A stretch of 39,967 nucleotides of DNA, from positions 1-39,967 of the forward strand of contig CAJTZN010000038.1 in assembly GCA_910584065.1 (NCBI GenBank), read 5' to 3'. This DNA is from an uncultured Eubacterium sp. (lineage in GTDB: Bacteria > Bacillota > Clostridia > Lachnospirales > Lachnospiraceae). The notes below the pieces were generated by a model. The model was not told the DNA's origin, made no database searches, and worked only from the letters and a program-made list of their open reading frames with translations. The translations under genes were made by a program, and so were the position numbers. Below, in pieces: positions 1 to 7,423 of the stretch (positions are counted from its first letter, which is position 1; each line of letters starts with the position of its first letter).

Positions 1-309
1 CGCCTTTTCCGAGTCGGAACTCCAAACCACGTCGCCGTCCTCGATCCCCTGCCGGTTCAGATACTGGTTCATATCCGTATCCTGATTTGCAGGAACCTGG
101 TAAGAAGCCGCCGTAAAACCAAGTTTGGATACCTGCTCCGGTATACCCGGTCCCCCATTTGTATCCTCTGTCTTTTCCTGTTTCTTTGCCATCCGGTCTG
201 ATTTTTTATGTGTCCCGCCTGACGGAAATAAAAAAACAAAACAGAGTAAAACCACTACGGCAAATATGCCGATCCCACCGCATATAAGTCCCTTCTTCCA
301 CGTTTCCAT
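1..309 (-). CDS. Membrane-anchored extracellular protein, C-terminus beyond window edge
   Basis: The visible 103 codons start at an ATG ending at 309, preceded by AGGAGG about 9 bases upstream. Residues about 5-30 form one hydrophobic helix after a short METWKKG lead, so this is an uncleaved signal anchor or signal peptide. A charged Lys/Glu/Asp-rich linker follows. The last visible stretch, with VWSSDSEKA, resembles the WxSSDxxVA strand of bacterial Ig-like group 2 (BIG2) domains, but the domain is cut off. The gene lies 20 bases after the FHA gene at 330-1550 and is probably the seventeenth gene of the same transcription unit. The BIG2 reading rests on a few residues only. Function unknown. 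Confidence 0.75.
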   Translation of the reverse strand, partial: METWKKGLICGGIGIFAVVVLLCFVFLFPSGGTHKKSDRMAKKQEKTEDTNGGPGIPEQVSKLGFTAASYQVPANQDTDMNQYLNRQGIEDGDVVWSSDSEKA

Positions 310-329
310 AGAACATTTTCCTCCTGATC

Positions 330-1550
330 CTACAGCAGCTTATACTGCTGGCCCTGATCCGCCAGTGCAACGACACTGCCTCTGACGCATGCGGTATACG
401 TACCTGACGCAATCCGCTGGTTATTCACATAGGTCCCATTCGTTGATGTATCCATTACGTAATAACAGTTCTGCGAGGCTTCAAACCGGATCCGGCAGTG
501 TTGTCTGCTGATCCCCTGTGCCGCCACTAAAACATTCACCTGCCCCTGTCCGGAACCCAGTACGATCTCCCCCTGCATGGAAACCACCTGTCCCTGCCTG
601 TATCCGACGAGACACTGTATACCGGGCGCTCCCGGCTGGGGAACTGTCTGGCCTGACATCGGCCATGACTGCGGAACAGCCTGCCGGCCTGACATCGGCA
701 TGGCCTGTACTGGCCTATACTGCCCTCCATTATCCCCCATCCATGCCCGCACGTTACATTTTGTCTTCGTCCCAAGAACACCCCGGTAAAGCAGAATGCT
801 CACAACAGCCTCACATATAACTGTGATCCAATACGACTGACAGCCATACCCCAGTCCGCAAAAATCAAACAAAAGAATCTGTCCGATCCTTTGATTTGAC
901 CAGATACCGGATCGATCCCCGCTGCTAAGTCCCACGATAAAAATGATAATCCCAAATACCATGATCGCACCAGAACAAGACGCAGAAATGAAAAACAACA
1001 GCGATTCAAACCGTTTTTCCGTAAAGGCCTGGATGCACAGAAAGACAAGTTTTGCAGATACTGCCAATATTAATAATACCATAAAAGTAACGGCAATTGC
1101 TGTCGGTCCATCAATTTCTTTCAAGCCAAGGTATTTCACAAAAAGAGAACAAAACAGGATTGTTGTAATTCCTTCTATACCTGCCGTTCCAACAATCACA
1201 TGAATGAGATCCAGCCTGAAAATAGTCAGTACGATCATCGCGATCTGAAATATAAGGAGAAACACCCATAGAGATGTGGAAATGTGAATCACCGCCATTT
1301 CATCACCTGTTCCGCTCCCCACATGCTCCCGCACCGCTAACGCCAATATCGTAAAAATAACAGAAACACAGAGAGCAATAAAAACTCCGAGCATTGCGTT
1401 CGTTCCCTTTGTTCTCCTATACGACAGATCGTGAAATAATGTACGGATTCCCGTACTCTGACCTATCTCTCCTGCCTCCAGCGGGTTATAGCAGGACTGG
1501 CATACCCGGGTTCCTTCCGGATTCTGTGCTCCACAACGACTGCAAACCAT
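330..1550 (-). CDS. Zinc-ribbon, polytopic membrane protein with divergent C-terminal FHA domain
   Basis: A 406-residue protein. The ATG ending at 1550 is chosen because AGGAG sits five bases upstream; a longer frame would need a TTG inside the preceding stop region. Residues 1-20 carry a CxxC-x10-CxxC zinc ribbon (CSRCG, CQSC). About six hydrophobic helices span residues 50-275. A Pro/Met/Gln-rich linker follows, then an FHA domain over the last 90 residues with SRQH and STNGT motifs. The Gly-Arg pair that normally precedes the phosphothreonine-binding loop reads LGSGQG, so the usual phosphate-contacting Arg is absent. FHA domains bind phosphothreonine; this one may bind weakly or differently. 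It is the last of three consecutive membrane-FHA genes and lies 29 bases after its upstream neighbour. Confidence 0.85.
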   Translation of the reverse strand: MVCSRCGAQNPEGTRVCQSCYNPLEAGEIGQSTGIRTLFHDLSYRRTKGTNAMLGVFIALCVSVIFTILALAVREHVGSGTGDEMAVIHISTSLWVFLLIFQIAMIVLTIFRLDLIHVIVGTAGIEGITTILFCSLFVKYLGLKEIDGPTAIAVTFMVLLILAVSAKLVFLCIQAFTEKRFESLLFFISASCSGAIMVFGIIIFIVGLSSGDRSGIWSNQRIGQILLFDFCGLGYGCQSYWITVICEAVVSILLYRGVLGTKTKCNVRAWMGDNGGQYRPVQAMPMSGRQAVPQSWPMSGQTVPQPGAPGIQCLVGYRQGQVVSMQGEIVLGSGQGQVNVLVAAQGISRQHCRIRFEASQNCYYVMDTSTNGTYVNNQRIASGTYTACVRGSVVALADQGQQYKLL

Positions 1551-1579
1551 AAAAACTCCTTTCTTTGACTGTATCCCCG

Positions 1580-2914
1580 TCAACCAAGTACGATTTCCTC
1601 CCTGCCCTCTGACAACTGTATAATACTTCCCGGCGTAACCTCCACGAACACATCACTGGAAACAGACTGCCCGGACGCGAACGACGTTCCATTCATCGAA
1701 TAATTTTTTACAAAATAGGTATTCGTGTTTGGGTTATATCGCACACCGCAATGCTTTCTGCTGATCTTACTGTTTGTAAATACGAGATGGCACACCGCCG
1801 GATCCCTGCCTAATATCACTTCTTCCCCATCCCTCACTTCTACTTCTGCTCCGCTGAATTCTCCGCGCGTAACCGTAATTTTTCCCGCTGGCGGTGCCGA
1901 TACGGCCGACGCGGCCAAGCCGTCTGACACCGGCACTGCCGACGGAGCCAAACCTCCAGCCGACGGTGACGGAGCCTGCGGCTGATATGCCCCCGGCACA
2001 GCTCCCATGCCTGCTGGCATAGACGCCCCGCCTGCCGCCGCTCTCCGCTTTGCCAGCGTAAAATGATCGATCATCATATAAACGGCAAACAAAAACATGA
2101 TCATACACACAATCGTACAGCCGATTCCGCCGAATGTCATGTTGATCGCGATACTAAAAAGCCTCATCGGTTTCGTCAGCATTCCCAAAAACTGGCCCGC
2201 ATCGCCCAGTCCGGCAAGCATTCCCGCCGAAGATCCAAGAATTCCGTCCAGATCCACCGCATCCCCCAGATGATCCAGGGCATATGTTCCCATATTCAAT
2301 ATTCCAAGTACGGTTACCACCGAACTACCCAGGCTCACTGCCAGATTTATAAATACAAACACGGCTCCGTCCCATTTGAATACAAACCAGAGAACAGACA
2401 GGGTCATAAGGAGCAGACAGCCGATATAGAGCAGCATATAGCCGACCTTCATATAGCCAAGAAAATCAACGACCGCATCCAGCATTTTTTGACTTTCTCC
2501 CTCCTTAAAATCTTCGATCTCTTTCTCCAGTTCCTCCTGATCCAGCTTTTCATCTTCTCCTGTCATATGTATTAACTTTTTGACGACCATATCATCCGTG
2601 AGGAACATGATCTCCCATCCGGTAAAAGAAAGCTCATGTTTCATTCCCTTTTCCAGACTTTCCCTCATTTCCTCCGCCGCCTCGTCCGGATCCCCCATCA
2701 GATCGCCCAGGCCGCTTCCGCCCAGCAGGCCGCCCGTCGCATCCGAAACCATGTCCGCCGCCGACTCATACATATTCTTGTATATATCCGCGATTTTCCC
2801 GGCACTAATGCTGATGCGCGGATAAAATGCAGACACGATAACGATTAACGGTAACACTACTAAAATGATCATCTGCCAAAGTAAAATTGGCCTCTTCTTC
2901 TTTCCCGTTTCCAT
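1580..2914 (-). CDS. Membrane protein with C-terminal FHA domain
   Basis: A 444-residue protein. A hydrophobic helix at residues 11-28 is followed by an extracytoplasmic segment of about 120 residues rich in Asp/Glu, then three more hydrophobic helices (about 155-290), an Ala/Pro-rich linker and a C-terminal FHA domain. The FHA motifs are intact: LGRD, ISRKHC and SMNGT. The layout, including an F-x-PRxxIS motif just after the first helix, matches the next gene at 2927-4243, so the two look like diverged paralogues. The FHA domain is predicted to be cytoplasmic and to read Thr phosphorylation made by the kinases encoded just upstream. The gap to the upstream gene is 12 bases. No transport or enzyme motif was recognised in the membrane part. 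Confidence 0.87.
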   Translation of the reverse strand: METGKKKRPILLWQMIILVVLPLIVIVSAFYPRISISAGKIADIYKNMYESAADMVSDATGGLLGGSGLGDLMGDPDEAAEEMRESLEKGMKHELSFTGWEIMFLTDDMVVKKLIHMTGEDEKLDQEELEKEIEDFKEGESQKMLDAVVDFLGYMKVGYMLLYIGCLLLMTLSVLWFVFKWDGAVFVFINLAVSLGSSVVTVLGILNMGTYALDHLGDAVDLDGILGSSAGMLAGLGDAGQFLGMLTKPMRLFSIAINMTFGGIGCTIVCMIMFLFAVYMMIDHFTLAKRRAAAGGASMPAGMGAVPGAYQPQAPSPSAGGLAPSAVPVSDGLAASAVSAPPAGKITVTRGEFSGAEVEVRDGEEVILGRDPAVCHLVFTNSKISRKHCGVRYNPNTNTYFVKNYSMNGTSFASGQSVSSDVFVEVTPGSIIQLSEGREEIVLG

Positions 2915-2926
2915 AAAATACCTCCT

Positions 2927-4243
2927 CTACTCTAATAAAAATGTTTCTTTTTCTGTTGCCAGATACAATGCCGTTCCCGGCAGAACTTCCTGATAGTTCA
3001 TCGACGACACTTTCCCTCCGGTCGACAGCCGCGTTCCGTTTGTCGAATAATCTCTGACAAAATAATTGCCGCTGCCCGCATCAAACTTGATCCCGCAGTG
3101 TTTCCTGCTTATTTTCGGATATTCCAAAATCAGCTGGCAAAATTTCGGATCGCGCCCGATGATAAATTCCTCACCGGGCCGGATGTCAAATGTACTTCCT
3201 TTAAACTGCCCGGCCGTACACTGTACCACACCGGCTCTTGCCGCCATGCCGGCACCCATCTTATTTTCCAATGCCGCCCCTCCCGCCGGCGGCATCCCGA
3301 AACCTGCTGACGGCGTGCCCTGCGGCGGCATCTGCAGCGCTGACGCATTTCCCGGCATCGGCATCGTTATACTATCCGAATTGGAACGCGGCACGCTTCC
3401 GAACGCACCCGCCGGCGGCACGGCAGCGCCTGCGTCCTCGCCCGGAAACGCAAACTCCGGCATTTCCTGTCGAAAACTTCCCGCATATCTCTGTTTCAGC
3501 GCAGTCATAAAAAGGATTCCAAGTACGATAAATAAAAGGGCAAAGATGAGTGTTACCGCCCTTCCCCACGATGTAAAATGCGTGATCATGCTCGATATGG
3601 TATAGCTTCCCAAACCGTCGCTATAAAGTATTTCATTGGAAATACTCGTAAAACTACGTACATACCCGTCAATCTTCGACCAGATCATGCCCGGCATCAC
3701 AAACTGCCAAAACAGTTCTGCCGCACCGGTCATTGCACCGAGCAGAAGCAGGAGCAGTCCGTTTGCCCGCTTATTTAATATACATAGGACAATGAGGACG
3801 ATGGCAGACAGAACCGGTATATAGAGAAAAATACCCGCCATCTTAAATACACTTTGGACGCCGCTGTCCTCTATTTTTTGATCCGGCACAAACTCTGCCC
3901 CGTCAAAATAAAGCGTATCGTCTACCGTCAGCGCCCACTTGCCAAAAAACAGATTGCTCATAGAATGGGTATCCAGCGCCTTATCGATGTTCTCATCGTA
4001 TTCTTCCACACGGTCCGCCCTTGTCTTGTCCGCGCCAAACTCATCCGCTGCTGCCGCCGCCGCGGAAACAGCTCCCGGGGACACCACGTCGTCACCATCC
4101 TGTTCTGCCATCTCCTGCACATGCTCATTTACCTCTTCTGCCATACCCACATAACTTTCACCCGAAATGTCTAACCTCGGCAAAAACAATGTGACCATAA
4201 ACAGTGCAAGCAATGCGATACTTAACCATCCCTGCCACTTCAT
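2927..4243 (-). CDS. Membrane protein with C-terminal FHA domain (paralogue of the 1580-2914 product)
   Basis: A 438-residue protein. The start MKWQGW at 4243 is chosen because AGAGGAAG precedes it and the longer open frame would run into the kinase gene upstream. It has an N-terminal helix ending in LPRLDIS, an extracytoplasmic acidic segment (about residues 28-125), three further membrane helices (about 130-275), a Pro/Ala/Met-rich linker and a C-terminal FHA domain with IGRD, ISRKHC and STNGT motifs. It follows the soluble kinase gene by 19 bases. The shared architecture with its neighbour suggests a paired membrane complex whose cytoplasmic FHA domains dock phosphorylated partners; this is inference from order and motifs only. 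Confidence 0.87.
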   Translation of the reverse strand: MKWQGWLSIALLALFMVTLFLPRLDISGESYVGMAEEVNEHVQEMAEQDGDDVVSPGAVSAAAAAADEFGADKTRADRVEEYDENIDKALDTHSMSNLFFGKWALTVDDTLYFDGAEFVPDQKIEDSGVQSVFKMAGIFLYIPVLSAIVLIVLCILNKRANGLLLLLLGAMTGAAELFWQFVMPGMIWSKIDGYVRSFTSISNEILYSDGLGSYTISSMITHFTSWGRAVTLIFALLFIVLGILFMTALKQRYAGSFRQEMPEFAFPGEDAGAAVPPAGAFGSVPRSNSDSITMPMPGNASALQMPPQGTPSAGFGMPPAGGAALENKMGAGMAARAGVVQCTAGQFKGSTFDIRPGEEFIIGRDPKFCQLILEYPKISRKHCGIKFDAGSGNYFVRDYSTNGTRLSTGGKVSSMNYQEVLPGTALYLATEKETFLLE

Positions 4244-4262
4244 TTCTTCCTCTCCTCTCTTC

Positions 4263-5345
4263 TCATGCGTTTGTCTCATTCGCCTGAAGCATACCTTTTG
4301 CAATATCCAATGCAGACCGCATGCCTTCCGGACTCTCTCTCGGCTTTGGCATGCCATACAGCGCCTCGTACAATTGTTCCATAGACTCGTAGCGGTCCGG
4401 GATCTCGATCCCCAGTCCTTTCATGATCGCAGCATCCAGTTCTTCCGCGATCGGCACTCCCACCGCCTGCAGGCAGAGAACATGGTCCTGCACCTGGCGG
4501 TCGACAGACTTCTGCAGCTTCACACCGGAAAGCAGATAATACATCGTAGCGCACAGACTGTATATGTCGGTCCACGGCCCCTGATTCCCATTTTTATCGT
4601 ATTGCTCCACCGGTGCGTATCCGTGCTTCAGTACGACCGAATTCTCACCCGCACCGTTATAAAGCGTGGCTGCGCCAAAATCGATGACCTTCACTTTCTT
4701 ATCCTTACTGATCATAATATTATCCGGACTGATGTCCCGGTGTATGATATTCGCCCTGTGGATCACGCCAAGGGAAGTGATGACATTCCTCATCAGCGGC
4801 AATAACTGTTCCGGCGTATACTTCCCGCCAAACTGTTTGGCATACTGTTTGAGATGGACGCCCTCGATATACTCCATCACGATGTACGCCGTATTATTGC
4901 CGTAAAAGAAATCCCGCACGGACACGATACCCGGCAGATCATAAAAAACAGATAAATTGGCCGCTTCCTGCAGATAATTCTGCAATCCGGATAAATATGC
5001 GGTCTGTGCCATTTCCGTATTTGTCGTATGGTGCAGGTCGATGCTGAGCATCGCCGTATCCGACATGCGGGCGGCGATCCCCCTCGGAAAATACTCTTTG
5101 ATACAGACACGCTTACTCTGATAAAAATCCCAGCCGATGTACGTCATCCCAAAACCGCCTTTTCCGATCACCCTCCCCACCAGGTACTTTCCGTTCAGGA
5201 TCTCATACGGTGCGAGCGAATTTTGTGACATCTGATACGTCCGCATATCAAACCCGCAGAACGGGCATGGCTCTGACGGCTTCTCCTTGATCTTCATACA
5301 GCCCATACAGAGTTTATTGGGATCCACTAATTTTTTTCCTGCCAT
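4263..5345 (-). CDS. Soluble zinc-ribbon Ser/Thr protein kinase
   Basis: A 360-residue Hanks-type kinase. The start MAGKK at 5345 is preceded by an AGAGGTAAGG ribosome site. Cysteines 13, 16, 27 and 30 form a zinc ribbon. Catalytic motifs are complete: glycine loop GKGGFG at 61-66, CIKEY with Lys83, HRDISPDN at 202-209 and IDFGAA with Asp222. The activation segment ends in GYAPVEQY rather than the GTxxYxxPE of PknB/PrkC. No transmembrane helix or PASTA repeat follows, so it should be cytoplasmic. It is the third consecutive kinase gene, 13 bases after the PASTA kinase, and immediately precedes three membrane-FHA genes, which are plausible substrates or readers. The substrate is unknown. Confidence 0.93.
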   Translation of the reverse strand: MAGKKLVDPNKLCMGCMKIKEKPSEPCPFCGFDMRTYQMSQNSLAPYEILNGKYLVGRVIGKGGFGMTYIGWDFYQSKRVCIKEYFPRGIAARMSDTAMLSIDLHHTTNTEMAQTAYLSGLQNYLQEAANLSVFYDLPGIVSVRDFFYGNNTAYIVMEYIEGVHLKQYAKQFGGKYTPEQLLPLMRNVITSLGVIHRANIIHRDISPDNIMISKDKKVKVIDFGAATLYNGAGENSVVLKHGYAPVEQYDKNGNQGPWTDIYSLCATMYYLLSGVKLQKSVDRQVQDHVLCLQAVGVPIAEELDAAIMKGLGIEIPDRYESMEQLYEALYGMPKPRESPEGMRSALDIAKGMLQANETNA

Positions 5346-5358
5346 ATTCCTTACCTCT

Positions 5359-7371
5359 TCACCAAAGACTTCCGTAATCGCTGCCGCCCGCTTCGATGCT
5401 CGGTCCTTTGTTGTTCTTATTTCCCGATTTTTTAGGCGCCACGATCTGCGGACTTCCCCCATTTGAACTCGAATTTCCCGAAGACTGGCTTTTCGGCTTT
5501 ACTGTCGGTTTCGGTTCAGGGGTCGGCTCTGCCCCGCGGCTTGTGTAAAACGTGATCGTTTTTGCGTGTTCCTCTAAATCCACGAGGTTCACCTTCTGGC
5601 CAGCCGGTACGGACTGACGGGCGATCTTCCCCTCACTTACGGTATCGTTGTATCCCGTCTCTTTCTCCGTCTTTACGGAAAACAAGTCTGTATTCAGGCC
5701 CAGTTCATCCAGCATCTTCTTCGCCTGTTCCACCGTTTCCCCGGAAAAGTCCGGTAACGTGCGGTCAAAGTCTGATTTTGCCCCCCGCGAAACGCTGAGG
5801 GTGATCTTTCCCGCTGTCACATCAAAAACCTCACCGGGTGCGGCGCTTTGATCGTACACCGTCCCCTTTGGCTGATCATCAGAACAGATTTCGCTGACAA
5901 CGTACGGAACATGATCTGCCTCCGCCTCTCTTTTCGCCTCGTCCAGACTCTTCTGTACATAGCTTCCCAGCGTGACAAACTGGCTGCCGCCGCTGACTGT
6001 CAGTTCCATCGTTCCATCCTGCGCCGTATCGACGATGCTCCCGGCTGCCTTGGACTGGGCGATCACGGTATCGTTCGGCGCCTCGTTCAGTACATATGTC
6101 ACCTTGATGTCCGCAATCCCCGTCTGCTCCAGTTCCTCTTTCACATCTGCGAGCGCACGTCCTTCCAGCAGGGAAACCGTCGCCGTACCTTCTCCCGTCG
6201 CACTTACTTCCACACTGCCGCCCGAAGCCAGCCGCGTGATACCGTATACCCCGCCGCCGGCCGCTGCGAGCAGGAACAGGATCACGGCCGCTTTTACGCC
6301 GATCGACGCACCGCCGAACTTCTCCATGAACCCGGACAGCCCCCGTTTGTCTTTCGGCTCCTCCACATGCGGCAGGATCCACTCCGGTTCGTACCGCGGC
6401 ACAAAGTCCGCACCGCCGAGCGCTTCCATAAACTCATACGCCGTCTGGATCCGGTGCTGCGGCTGCAGGTTCAGCGAAGTCATGATCGCCATTTCCGCAT
6501 ATTCCGGCACCTGAACTCCCATCTCGGACACACTCCGCAGCGTATCCTGCTTGAATCGGCTCCGCGCGGACGGCGGCTTCTTTCCTGTCAGCATCCGGTA
6601 AAACAGGGCCGCCGCCGCGTATATATCCGTATACGTTCCCTGCCTCGTATCCCGCCGGTACTGCTCTAACGGCGCATACCCTTCCTTCAGCAGTATTTCC
6701 GCATTCGTGTTCGCCTGCGCCGCCGCATGTTTCGCCGCACCGAAATCGATCAGTTTAATGACGCCTTCGTTCGTTATAAAAATATTATCCGGGGCAATGT
6801 CGCGGTGGAGTACATTTTTCTTATGGATCTCGTTCAATGTGTGGAGCACGGTCAGTATGATGTACTCTGCTTTTTCGTAAGCAAATTTACCGCCTTCTGC
6901 CTTCAGCATCCCCTTCACGTCCTGCCCTTCCAGATATTCCATAATGATATAACCGGTATGATTAGCCTCAAAAAAACTGTGTATCTTTACGATTCCTTTC
7001 ACATTTGCGAGATTGGCGAGACTCCTCGCCTCCTCCAAAAACTGCCGCAGCCCCATCTGAAACCGGTCGATCTGCTCCTGTTCCGCCACGGTCACCGTAC
7101 TCTGTTCCAGACTCACACGGCGGGAGAGGTTTCTCGGAAAATATTCCTTGATACAGACTTTCCGGCTTAAGTTCCTGTCCCATCCGACATAGGTAATCCC
7201 GAACCCGCCATATCCGAGCGCCCTTCCGACCAGGTATTTGTCATTCAAAACCGTACCCGGCTTCAGATAGACGGCGGTATCCACGATCTCATTCGGATCG
7301 TAACCACAATGTGGACATAGGCCGGTATGCCCGTTCCCGATCTGCTGCATACATCCATAACATAATTTCAT
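5359..7371 (-). CDS. Transmembrane Ser/Thr protein kinase with PASTA repeats
   Basis: A 670-residue kinase. The start MKLCYG at 7371 has GGAGG five bases upstream, favoured over an ATG four codons earlier. It has a zinc ribbon (Cys4, 7, 19, 22), then a kinase domain at about 44-315 with GYGGFG, CIKEY (Lys75), HRDIAPDN at 189-196, IDFGAA (Asp209) and GYAPLEQY. One membrane helix lies at about 358-380. Outside the cell are three PASTA-like repeats (about 385-455, 456-527, 528-605) and a Pro/Ser/Lys-rich tail. PASTA domains of PrkC/PknB kinases sense muropeptides or lipid II, so a cell-wall signal is plausible. The zinc ribbon and GYAP activation segment set it apart from the housekeeping PrkC found beside a phosphatase and CpgA. 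It lies 52 bases after the NFG kinase gene. Confidence 0.93.
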   Translation of the reverse strand: MKLCYGCMQQIGNGHTGLCPHCGYDPNEIVDTAVYLKPGTVLNDKYLVGRALGYGGFGITYVGWDRNLSRKVCIKEYFPRNLSRRVSLEQSTVTVAEQEQIDRFQMGLRQFLEEARSLANLANVKGIVKIHSFFEANHTGYIIMEYLEGQDVKGMLKAEGGKFAYEKAEYIILTVLHTLNEIHKKNVLHRDIAPDNIFITNEGVIKLIDFGAAKHAAAQANTNAEILLKEGYAPLEQYRRDTRQGTYTDIYAAAALFYRMLTGKKPPSARSRFKQDTLRSVSEMGVQVPEYAEMAIMTSLNLQPQHRIQTAYEFMEALGGADFVPRYEPEWILPHVEEPKDKRGLSGFMEKFGGASIGVKAAVILFLLAAAGGGVYGITRLASGGSVEVSATGEGTATVSLLEGRALADVKEELEQTGIADIKVTYVLNEAPNDTVIAQSKAAGSIVDTAQDGTMELTVSGGSQFVTLGSYVQKSLDEAKREAEADHVPYVVSEICSDDQPKGTVYDQSAAPGEVFDVTAGKITLSVSRGAKSDFDRTLPDFSGETVEQAKKMLDELGLNTDLFSVKTEKETGYNDTVSEGKIARQSVPAGQKVNLVDLEEHAKTITFYTSRGAEPTPEPKPTVKPKSQSSGNSSSNGGSPQIVAPKKSGNKNNKGPSIEAGGSDYGSLW

Positions 7372-7423
7372 CGTTTCCTCCATTCATGCAGAACCATTCC
7401 ATGGCTTTTCTGGTAATATGCCG

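Noticed and set aside
5848..6669. Plus-strand open frame of 273 codons
   Set aside because: It lies wholly opposite the PASTA kinase, which has complete motifs; the composition (Arg/His/Leu-rich) is typical of antisense frames.
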